A stretch of 6,013 bases of DNA, taken from the NCBI GenBank assembly GCA_905216075.1, contig CAJMSO010000118.1, positions 1 through 6,013 of the forward strand, given 5' to 3'. Shown here in pieces: positions 1 to 5,940 of the stretch (the first letter of the stretch is position 1; the number at the start of each line of letters is the position of its first letter). The notes beneath the pieces are model-generated. The model ran no database searches, was not told the DNA's origin, and saw only the letters and a program-made list of their open reading frames with translations. This DNA comes from an uncultured bacterium. Its GTDB lineage: Bacteria > Actinomycetota > Coriobacteriia > Coriobacteriales > Coriobacteriaceae. A program made the translations under genes and the position numbers.

Positions 1-2
1 AC

Positions 3-644
3 ATCGACACGACCGACCTGGACGCCAAGACCGTCGAGGACGGTACGCTCTCCGATGTCGACGAGTATGTCTCGTGCATCGAGCAGTCCGACCAGGCGCT
101 GCGCTACTTCCTCAACGCCTTGAGCAAGCTCGACCGCAAGGTAGTCGTGGTGTTCTGGGGCGACCACCAGCCGTTCTTCCCGTCCAAGTTCAATGACAAG
201 TGGTTTACCGGCGAGGACGACGCTACGCATCAAGAGCGCCTGTGGCAGACCGACTACATCATCTGGGCCAACTACGACGTTGCCGGCTGCGACCAGACGA
301 GCGAGGTCGACGACCTGTCCACCAACTACCTGTCCACCCAGCTGATGCAGCTGATCGGTGCCCCGCTTTCCGACTATCAGAAGGCGCACATGACGCTGCG
401 CGAGTCGCTGCCCGCCATCAACTCGGTCGGCTACGAGGACGCCAGCCTGCGTTGGGCACTCTCCTCCAACGTCACCGGCGACGACGCCGCCGCAGCAGCC
501 GCCACCAAGGCGCGCGAGGATTACGCCAAGATGCAGTACTACGAGATGTTCCGCGACGGCAAGAACGTGTACACCGAGCACTTCCAGACCGAGGCCAACG
601 AGACCGACCCCAACTTGGCACCGGGTACGACCAAGATCAAATAG
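3..644 (+). CDS. LTA synthase / phosphoglycerol transferase family protein (sulfatase fold), C-terminal part
   Basis: The open frame enters from the left edge (first full codon at 3) and ends at a TAG at 642-644, giving 213 visible residues; the true start lies outside, and the TTG at 120 is internal. Visible residues 47-57 read VVVVFWGDHQP: hydrophobic strand, then a Gly-Asp-His motif. In LtaS-type enzymes of the alkaline phosphatase/sulfatase superfamily the Asp-His of this motif binds the catalytic metal. Further on are TDYIIWANYDV and STNYLSTQLMQLIGAP, a pattern typical of the C-terminal part of LTA synthase-family proteins. Family members are membrane proteins whose catalytic domain lies outside the cell and transfers glycerophosphate from phosphatidylglycerol to a growing polymer or glycan. 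The nucleophile Thr and the N-terminal membrane helices are not in the window. The tail (NETDPNLAPGTTKIK) is hydrophilic. The family is fairly sure; the exact substrate is not. The gene converges on the surface-protein gene. Confidence 0.85.
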   Translation: MDTTDLDAKTVEDGTLSDVDEYVSCIEQSDQALRYFLNALSKLDRKVVVVFWGDHQPFFPSKFNDKWFTGEDDATHQERLWQTDYIIWANYDVAGCDQTSEVDDLSTNYLSTQLMQLIGAPLSDYQKAHMTLRESLPAINSVGYEDASLRWALSSNVTGDDAAAAAATKAREDYAKMQYYEMFRDGKNVYTEHFQTEANETDPNLAPGTTKIK

Positions 645-671
645 CGACTAGCTGCGAGTTCATAACTGAAA

Positions 672-801
672 CGTCTGTCCGGGCGGAGGCATATAAGGTT
701 CCCTGCTCGGACAGTCCTGCGCAAGACGAAGGCTACATTAAGTGGCCTCCTTTGCGTGCGGAACTCGCGATGAACCTTACATACCTCCGCCCGGACAGAC
801 G
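672..801. repeat. Nested inverted-repeat element with terminator-like core (copy 1)
   Basis: Outer arms at 672-701 and 772-801 are inverted repeats of 30 bp with two mismatches; the outermost 18 bp (672-689 against 784-801) are perfect. The 70-bp interior holds a second hairpin, AGGCTAC-attaa-GTGGCCT (730-748), followed by CCTTTG. A competing pairing exists: 675-684 (CTGTCCGGGC) can pair with 705-714 (GCTCGGACAG; nine Watson-Crick pairs and one G-U) instead of with the distal arm. Positions 730-775 recur inverted at the window end (44 of 46 identical). It starts 27 bp after the stop of the plus-strand gene, so it would lie in that gene's 3' untranslated region. It could be a small non-autonomous mobile repeat, a REP-like 3'-end element or a structured RNA; no transposase or known riboswitch core is visible. 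Confidence 0.7.
729..754 (+). terminator. Terminator-like hairpin downstream of the LTA synthase-family gene
   Basis: Stem AGGCTAC (730-736), loop attaa (737-741), stem GTGGCCT (742-748), with one non-Watson-Crick position that becomes A-C in the plus-strand RNA, then CCTTTG. The T tract is short and interrupted, so termination efficiency is uncertain. It is the first GC-rich short hairpin after the stop at 644 and forms the core of the 672-801 element. Confidence 0.5.
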
Positions 802-856
802 CCCTGTTGTTGGAGCGTGGCTTGTCTTGGGTGTATCGCCGAACATATATAAGTTG

Positions 857-882
857 AAGGCCACGTTATGTGGCCTTCTTTG
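857..882 (+). terminator. Perfect GGCCAC/GTGGCC hairpin with T-rich tail
   Basis: AAGGCCAC (857-864), loop gttat (865-869), GTGGCCTT (870-877), then CTTTG. The 8-bp stem is perfect. Positions 858-891 match the core of the element at 730-763 and its inverted copy at 5980-6013 (four mismatches in 34 nt against the latter), so this is a truncated third copy of that core as well as a plausible second or backup terminator for the plus-strand gene. The stem is symmetric, but the T-rich side faces the plus direction. Confidence 0.55.
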
Positions 883-885
883 TTT

Positions 886-1181
886 GCGGAAAGTGTGTCC
901 CGGAATTCTTGTCTGGAATGGGATGCAGTTTCCGCTTGGGACCCGATTGGGAAAGTGTGTCCCACTATTCAGCTGGATTCCGGGATGAATTTTCCGGTTG
1001 AGGCTCGTTGGGAAAGTGCGTCCCACTTTGGGGGCTGATTCTGGGACGTGGTTTCCGGTTGGCTCTCATTGGGAAAGTTCATCCCATTTCTCGGCCTAAT
1101 TATGGGACGCAGTTTCCCGTTGAGGACCCTTTGGGAAAGTGCGTCCCGGTCTGGGCGCTAATTGTGGGATGCAGTTTCCGC
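886..1181. repeat. Array A: five 61-62-bp units of alternating inverted 17-nt monomers
   Basis: The GGAAAG starts of the forward monomers fall at 888, 950, 1011, 1072 and 1134, so the steps are 62, 61, 61 and 62. Each unit has a forward monomer (for example 1010-1024, GGGAAAGTGCGTCCC) and, 18-20 nt later, the same motif inverted (for example 1104-1119, GGGACGCAGTTTCCCG). That gives ten monomers in strict alternation. GGAAA and TCCC are kept in all ten; the middle positions vary. The linkers are of two types: about 18 nt inside a unit, and 11-13 nt between units, the latter often resembling ttgag..cctcat. The period is not a multiple of three and no frame stays open as a repeat protein, so it is non-coding. 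It begins immediately at the tail of the hairpin at 857-882. Confidence 0.88.
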
Positions 1182-1203
1182 TTGCGGAGTCTCCACTCAA
1201 CAG

Positions 1204-1241
1204 AAAACCCGGGTGGCCTGTTTTTTGGCTACCCGGGTTTT
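1204..1241 (-). terminator. Rho-independent terminator of the surface-protein gene (usable on both strands)
   Basis: AAAACCCGGGTGGCC (1204-1218) and GGCTACCCGGGTTTT (1227-1241) form a 15-bp stem with one imperfect pair and an 8-nt loop rich in T (plus strand) or A (minus strand). Read on the minus strand the stem begins 27 nt after the TAG at 1271-1269 and ends in TTTTCTG, the expected layout of an intrinsic terminator. On the plus strand it is also followed by TTTT, and could stop read-through from the left entering the surface gene as antisense RNA. Confidence 0.88.
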
Positions 1242-1268
1242 TGGGTTGTCGATATGTTCGACTGGCTA

Positions 1269-4200
1269 CTAGTGGGTCTTGCGGCGCTTGATCAGCATGA
1301 TGAGGGCTATCACTACGAGCGTTGCTCCCGCTGCTGCTGCGGTGGCGACTAGGGCGAATGTTTGGTCGCCGGTGTTTGCGAGGTTCTTCGCTGTGGTCGT
1401 AGTCTTGACCTTGGTGTCGGTCTTAGCTCCGTTGTCGGACTTGGGCTTGTCCGGGTTCGTCGGGGTCTCAGGAGTCTCGGGGTCCTTTGAGCCTTCGGAA
1501 TCGGTTGGGCCGGCGGTGTTTACCAGCGTATGGTCCAGGAACTTCTTGGCGCCCGCACTTGCCTGTGAGAACAGGCGGCGCGTGCGGATCGGGGTGGCGT
1601 TCACCGTTGTGGGCGCCGTCTCCTCGGCCTCGATATCGAGGCCGTATTCCGATTCCAGCGTCGTGCCGGTGTCGAGGCCCACGTCGTTGTATCCCACGTG
1701 GCAGTAATACTGCGCACCGTCATCGTCTGCGGTCAGGTCAATCTCGAGCTTTGAGGCCGTTCCAGCCGCGAGGTTGCCATCGGCACCCACGAGCTTAAAC
1801 TCTGTCTCGCCGCGACCCTTGCGGTACCACATATAGGTCGGTGCCAGCCCTGTTTCGCTATCGTCGGCACCGAGTTGCTTCACATGGCCAATCGCCGAGA
1901 GCGTCAGGTGGCTTCCCGCCGTGCGCTCAACCGAAGAGTCGTATCCAAGATCCGACCCCTCCGCAGCATCCGCCGCAGGTCCGCTCACGGTCATCGTCAT
2001 GCCATCGGGCATGGTCTTGACCGTGATGATTGCCGAGCGAATACCTGTTTCGGTCGTGGATCCATTCTTAACGGCGGCGATGGCGAATCGATACTCCGTA
2101 TTGGGCTGCAGCCCATCCCACTTGAGCGAGGTCTGTGTGTTGTCGGCAATCTTCCAGCTATTGACGACCGCATCCGCCGCATTGCTCTGCAGCATGCCCA
2201 CGCCGTAGCTAAAGCCACTCTTGTTTGCGAGTACATCGTCCCAGCTAAACGTAACGCTGGTCGAATCGACGGCGTTTGCCGTAAAGCCCGTCACGGCCGG
2301 CGCGTCGGGCATCTCGACGTCCTTAACGTCATAGCCCACGATCCAGAACTGGTCGGTGTCCTTGGTGCCGAGCTTGTCGCCCGAGTCTGCCTCGAACTTG
2401 TCGACATCCACCGCGTTGACGCCCAGACGCCACACAAAACCGTACTTGCCCTGCGCGGCCTCGGGCAGGTTGTCGACGGTGCCGCCGTATTCGGTCGATT
2501 CACTCAAGGAGTTACCCGTAGTAAAGCCGGCGTTGGCACCAAAGCACAGGCCGCCAAACAACTCGTGCTTTGCGAGCTTCGCGCCCATGACAACGCTGCC
2601 GTTCAGCGTCAAGCCGAGCTCGAGCTCCTGCTCCTTGCCCTCCTCGACTTCGATGGTCTGCTCAATGCTCGCCCCCGACTGCGCGGCGGCGCCGTTAAAC
2701 CCATCGTGCGTGTAGGCGCGCGTTACGCCAGGCTTGCCCAGGCCAAAGGAATCCCCAACGGGAGTCTCGCCGTTGAGCGTCGTTTGATAGGTTCCGGGTT
2801 CTCCCGACCGGTTGGTCAAAAAGTAGCTGAGCGGCGTCATATTGTGCTGTTTGGCAATGCGGTCATAGGCCTCGACATTAACGACCGAGGTCTGCGCGCC
2901 GAGCGACACGGGCGCCGCCATCACGCCCTTGCCACCAGTTTCCTCATTTTCGATCTCATACTCGTAATAGACCATCGGAATCGTGTAGAGCACGGCCTTG
3001 TCACCCTCGCCGGCATGCGACTCATAGCTTACGCTTGCGCTGACCGTGCGCTCGCTCCGGTAGTCATAGCATCCCTCGGCGGCAAAATCGACTGAAGCAT
3101 TCATCGCGACCAGGGGCGGCCCGGTCTGCACCTCGACGGCAACGCCCAACTCGGCGCCAATGGTATAGCCCTGGGATGTCCCCGTGCCCTTTTCCTCTCC
3201 GTATGACGTGCCGCCCAACACCAGATAGCCGTATGCCTGCTCCAGATCCTCAACATAGGGCGCATCCTGCAGCACGGCAAGCACGCGCGGGTTGGTATAG
3301 ACCTTGTAGCGGTCCTTGTACGTGATCTTGACGCTGTCGTTGTCGACATCGGGCAGCGCGAGCGAGATAAATGTGCCGTAGGTAGTGCCGCGACGGTTGC
3401 TCTCGCTAATCCCCTGCTCCTCGCCGCGGCGCACCTTTCCGTTCTCGTCGAGCGAAAAATGCGAGGCGGTCATCCAATAGTAGTCATCGTTCTTGCGCAG
3501 GTCCTCGTCGCGGTGCTTGCCCACCACAGCGATAAAGCTCTCGTTATAGCGGTCCGAACCCGAGACGCTGCCCGCCTTGACGTCGCTGATCCACACCTGC
3601 TCTATACCCTTGTGGTCATGCTTGTTGCTGCTGTTGTATTGCTGACCGCTCATGCTCATGGTTCCGACCATGGACCCCAAGCCCTGAGCCCCGCTCTGTG
3701 CCGTGTTGCAGGCAAAGTCGCGGAACACATCGCCGCCCACGAGCACCTCGTCGACCGCCAGCTGCTCGGACAGGCCGTCAAGGTTGGCAGTGGCAAGGGC
3801 AATAGGCGCCAAGGTGCACGGATAGCGCTTATCCTGAGCGCTATCTTTCCATGCGCTGTTGGGCACATGCATCAGCCCATAGGAGGCGAGGAGCCCGTCT
3901 CTGTATTCCTTGCAATCGGAAAGCTTGAACTCGCCAGACTCCGAGTCAAAATACGCGTAGCGGTACAGCGCGCCGTACAGCCCCTTGCTGCCGTCAGAAG
4001 CGCCGTAATCAAAAGCGCTGCGTTGCCAGTCATAGCCCGCAAGAATAAGGCCCGTGACGGTTTCACCCGTCTTCTTTCCTTCTTCATCGTAGGCGGCAAA
4101 CGTGCCGAACGTCGCATTCGCAGCGACCATGGTCTTGCCGTTCGCGGAGAGGGAGATTGCGCCCGCGTCGCCCAGAGCATCGACATGGACGAGCGCACCC

Positions 4201-5372
4201 TTGGATGCATCCCACGAAAACAGCTCGCAATGCGTCGACTTATCAATATTCTTCTTGCCGTAGGGTGCCGAGACCACGATGGCGAGGTCATCGCAAAAAT
4301 CGCGATCGAGGTCGCCGGCCGCTAGCGAAACGACAGGAGCTGACTGAAGCTGCGTCCAGGAGTCGTTCCCGCCCTTGTTGTGCGTGGTGTAGTCCGCGGC
4401 GTTACCGGCATCGATCTTGACGACGCTTTGCTTCCAGTTGCCGCCCTCCAAGTCATACATGTCGACTACAGCCTTGCGCACGCCGTTCTCGTCGACATAG
4501 CAGCCCGCGTAGACAAAAAGCTCGTCGACGCCGTCGCCATCGACATCGCCCGCCTCGACATCAAAGACGGCGTCGTGCTCTTGCAGGTAACCGGCATCCA
4601 GGTACTTAAAACGGCCTTCGTACATCATATTAGTGTTGACCGTCACCGGCAGGTGTGTGTCGAGAGTGCGCGTACGCCCGTTGCTAAACGAGTAGAGGAC
4701 CAGCTCAACCTTTCCGGCGTATGACTTGCCGTCAATCGTCGTGGAGGAACTGTCGCCGTAGGCACGGAGCTCGGCAACGCGGCTCTTTTTGCCCGTGCTG
4801 GCGTCGCTGCAGAACTCAACACTCGTGGCGTGAATGCCCGAGAAACCGTTGTTGTCGTTGGCGAGTACTGTTGAGGACTCATTGTTGCTTAGGTACGACC
4901 AGGTGCCGCCACCGTAGTCGCTATGCTTGTAGAGATCGCTGTTCGTATCGAAGTTGTTGACGTTTTGCCAGAACTTTGCGGCGCCCCACACACTTCCATA
5001 GCCATCGGTGAGTTTGCTGCTGCCGCCAATGCCACCGCGCTCGACGTTCTCGAGCTTGTCGCGCAGAGTGTAGCGATTGCCATGGCTACCGTTAGCTGCC
5101 ATATAGACCTCGCTGCGCGTGGCAAACGTCGTGGGGGTATCAGTGGAATAGGGGCCAACGGTATCGGCCGGAATGTCCTCGCTCGTGCCCAGACCCAGGG
5201 CTTGATAATCCTGCTCGGTCATATCGGTGATTGCGGGCGTGTCTGCCGCCTGGGCAACCTGGGGCGTGGCCGTGAAGCAGGCGACGCTCGTGGCGATCAA
5301 CGCAGCAAGCGCCGCCGTCCCAACAAGCGGGATTTTCGACAGCCTACGGATACGGGGGTGTGGAACGTACAT
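1269..5372 (-). CDS. Large secreted sortase-anchored surface protein (FG-GAP-like propeller, Fn3, Ig-like, LANTG)
   Basis: 1,367 residues when started at the ATG at 5372-5370. Residues 1-42 form a signal peptide: basic RIRRLSK, a hydrophobic Ala/Leu core, and an AQA site with predicted cleavage before ADTP. Residues about 190-710 contain FG-GAP/VCBS-like segments: a canonical calcium-loop DVDGDGVDE at 276-284, DLDRDFCDD at 354-362, a weaker NLDG segment near 530, and DVDNDS at 675-680. This suggests a beta-propeller, as in integrin-type adhesins. Residues about 710-1018 are beta-rich and I cannot assign them. About 1022-1122 is a fibronectin type III domain (Trp1044, Trp1085, LQPNTEYRFAI). 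About 1126-1250 is Ig-like (Trp1182; D-GAQYYCHV ending near 1226). A Pro/Thr/Lys spacer follows to 1330, then LANTG (1331-1335), a membrane helix (about 1339-1361) and KRRKTH. LAxTG is typical of class E sortase substrates in actinobacteria. The likely role is wall-displayed adhesion or ligand binding; the ligand is unknown and no catalytic motif was recognised. An in-frame ATG at 5408 would add 12 residues but lacks a ribosome binding site. Confidence 0.93.
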   Translation of the reverse strand: MYVPHPRIRRLSKIPLVGTAALAALIATSVACFTATPQVAQAADTPAITDMTEQDYQALGLGTSEDIPADTVGPYSTDTPTTFATRSEVYMAANGSHGNRYTLRDKLENVERGGIGGSSKLTDGYGSVWGAAKFWQNVNNFDTNSDLYKHSDYGGGTWSYLSNNESSTVLANDNNGFSGIHATSVEFCSDASTGKKSRVAELRAYGDSSSTTIDGKSYAGKVELVLYSFSNGRTRTLDTHLPVTVNTNMMYEGRFKYLDAGYLQEHDAVFDVEAGDVDGDGVDELFVYAGCYVDENGVRKAVVDMYDLEGGNWKQSVVKIDAGNAADYTTHNKGGNDSWTQLQSAPVVSLAAGDLDRDFCDDLAIVVSAPYGKKNIDKSTHCELFSWDASKGALVHVDALGDAGAISLSANGKTMVAANATFGTFAAYDEEGKKTGETVTGLILAGYDWQRSAFDYGASDGSKGLYGALYRYAYFDSESGEFKLSDCKEYRDGLLASYGLMHVPNSAWKDSAQDKRYPCTLAPIALATANLDGLSEQLAVDEVLVGGDVFRDFACNTAQSGAQGLGSMVGTMSMSGQQYNSSNKHDHKGIEQVWISDVKAGSVSGSDRYNESFIAVVGKHRDEDLRKNDDYYWMTASHFSLDENGKVRRGEEQGISESNRRGTTYGTFISLALPDVDNDSVKITYKDRYKVYTNPRVLAVLQDAPYVEDLEQAYGYLVLGGTSYGEEKGTGTSQGYTIGAELGVAVEVQTGPPLVAMNASVDFAAEGCYDYRSERTVSASVSYESHAGEGDKAVLYTIPMVYYEYEIENEETGGKGVMAAPVSLGAQTSVVNVEAYDRIAKQHNMTPLSYFLTNRSGEPGTYQTTLNGETPVGDSFGLGKPGVTRAYTHDGFNGAAAQSGASIEQTIEVEEGKEQELELGLTLNGSVVMGAKLAKHELFGGLCFGANAGFTTGNSLSESTEYGGTVDNLPEAAQGKYGFVWRLGVNAVDVDKFEADSGDKLGTKDTDQFWIVGYDVKDVEMPDAPAVTGFTANAVDSTSVTFSWDDVLANKSGFSYGVGMLQSNAADAVVNSWKIADNTQTSLKWDGLQPNTEYRFAIAAVKNGSTTETGIRSAIITVKTMPDGMTMTVSGPAADAAEGSDLGYDSSVERTAGSHLTLSAIGHVKQLGADDSETGLAPTYMWYRKGRGETEFKLVGADGNLAAGTASKLEIDLTADDDGAQYYCHVGYNDVGLDTGTTLESEYGLDIEAEETAPTTVNATPIRTRRLFSQASAGAKKFLDHTLVNTAGPTDSEGSKDPETPETPTNPDKPKSDNGAKTDTKVKTTTTAKNLANTGDQTFALVATAAAAGATLVVIALIMLIKRRKTH

Positions 5373-5378
5373 GAGGGA

Positions 5379-5382
5379 CCTC
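5379..5382 (-). promoter_or_regulatory. Ribosome binding site deciding the start at 5372
   Basis: On the minus strand GAGG (5382-5379) stands 6 nt before the ATG at 5372-5370, within GCGAGGTCCCTCATG. The alternative in-frame ATG at 5408-5406 is preceded by ATCATTTGCAAAA, with no purine-rich Shine-Dalgarno match. The shorter form also begins closer to the basic stretch of the signal peptide, as is usual. Confidence 0.7.
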
Positions 5383-5416
5383 GCTTTATTCGAGTGGAGT
5401 GGACTCATTTTTGCAA

Positions 5417-5422
5417 ATGATA
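5417..5422 (-). promoter_or_regulatory. Candidate -10 element (TATCAT) of the surface-protein gene
   Basis: TATCAT on the minus strand matches five of six bases of TATAAT. It would start transcription near 5410-5408, giving a leader of roughly 36-39 nt before the ATG at 5372; in that case the ATG at 5408 is at or too near the 5' end to be used. No convincing -35 hexamer lies 16-18 bp upstream, where one of the tandem TGAGACACG motifs sits instead, so an activator-dependent promoter is possible. This is a weak call from one hexamer. Confidence 0.35.
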
Positions 5423-5441
5423 CATCCGATGCCCGATATCA

Positions 5442-5476
5442 CGTGTCTCATTTTCGCCAACGGCGTGTCTCATTTT
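5442..5476 (-). promoter_or_regulatory. Tandem 13-bp direct repeat upstream of the surface-protein gene, possible operator
   Basis: On the minus strand AAAATGAGACACG occurs twice without mismatch (5476-5464 and 5454-5442), start to start 22 bp, about two helical turns. A partial third match, AAAAATGAGTC (5412-5402), lies 43 bp further on. The two perfect copies would cover roughly -32 to -44 and -54 to -66 if transcription starts near 5410, a common place for an activator or repressor. The motif is not part of the neighbouring 62-bp array. Binding protein unknown; the copies could instead be remnants of a mobile element end. Confidence 0.5.
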
Positions 5477-5493
5477 TGAGAATCCGAGATGCC

Positions 5494-5908
5494 GCGGAAA
5501 TCTTATCCCAGCTCAAAGGCCATTTCTGGGATGTATTTTCCGTCGAGTGCCTCATCGGGAAACTGCATCCCATTTCAAGCGTCGATTCTGGGACGCACTT
5601 TCCCCTTAGACCCTCAACCGGAAACCGCATCCCACTTTGAGGGCTGATTGTGGGATGCATTTTCCGGTTTTGCTCTCATTGGGAAAATGCATCCCGTTTC
5701 TTGACCGAATAATGGGACGCAATTTCCCGTTGGAGCGCCTTTGGGAAAGTGTGTCCCACTTCGACCGCCCAGAGTGGGATGCACTTTCCGCAAAGCACCT
5801 CAACGGGAAACTACGTCCCATTCCAAAGGCAAATTCCGGGACGCATTTTTCGAAAGCCTGCCCATCCGGAAAGCCCGTCCCACTTTGGACGCATCCGGGC
5901 ACGGAACC
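5494..5908. repeat. Array B: seven units with an exact 62-bp period, alternating inverted 17-nt monomers
   Basis: Forward GGAAA starts lie at 5496, 5558, 5620, 5682, 5744, 5806 and 5868: six consecutive steps of exactly 62 bp. Inverted monomers start at 5528, 5590, 5652, 5714, 5776 and 5838, and a decayed seventh lies at about 5897-5908. Examples are CGGGAAACTGCATCCC (5556-5571) and GGGATGCATTTTCCGG (5652-5667). Each monomer has its own short dyad (TGGGA-N7-TCCCA), and any two neighbours can pair as a 15-17-bp imperfect hairpin in either of two registers. Linkers differ between units, but the two linker classes keep their lengths. The first and last units are the most degenerate. The array occupies the upstream side of the surface-protein gene, 121 bp before its start. 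Short open frames crossing it are by-products of the repeats. Monomer and layout match array A. Confidence 0.9.
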
Positions 5909-5940
5909 ATCGACCTATCAGGCCTCCCATCAATAAAGAG

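Noticed and set aside
822..851. Plus-strand promoter TTGTCT - 18 bp - TATATA
   Set aside because: Transcription would start at the hairpin at 857-877 and end at once, with no gene downstream on that strand; hexamers of this quality are expected by chance.
200..988. Plus-strand open frame (262 codons) overlapping the LTA synthase-family gene
   Set aside because: Arg-rich shadow frame that continues through the inverted-repeat element, terminator hairpin and array; the sulfatase-family frame explains the coding part.
733..1026. Minus-strand open frame (97 codons) in the convergent intergenic region
   Set aside because: Composed of array A and the inverted-repeat element; its residues simply translate the repeats, with nothing resembling a protein family.
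1008..1352. Plus-strand open frame (114 codons) over array A and the end of the surface gene
   Set aside because: It runs through repeats whose 61-62-bp period shifts frame, crosses a strong terminator hairpin and overlaps the surface gene antisense. No ribosome binding site or protein family seen.
1875..3095. Long plus-strand open frame (406 codons) antisense to the surface gene
   Set aside because: Composition rich in Arg, His and Ala, typical of an antisense shadow of a GC-rich gene; the minus-strand frame has clear domains, signal peptide and anchor. The same applies to 3459-4325.
5235..5279. Lipoprotein signal around the cysteine in the signal peptide (SVAC)
   Set aside because: Position -3 is Ser rather than Leu or a similar residue, and a normal AQA cleavage site follows; together with the C-terminal LANTG anchor, signal peptidase I processing is more likely.
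5494..5908. CRISPR array
   Set aside because: The repeats are short, diverged and alternate in orientation; the intervals are 11-20 nt and related to one another, and no cas gene is present. CRISPR repeats are near-identical, all in one orientation, with unrelated spacers of about 30 nt or more.
5606..5936. Open frames on both strands over array B (98 and 99 codons)
   Set aside because: They arise because the inverted monomers lack stops in some frames; GKCVP-type peptide repeats are translations of the DNA repeat, and no start signals are evident.
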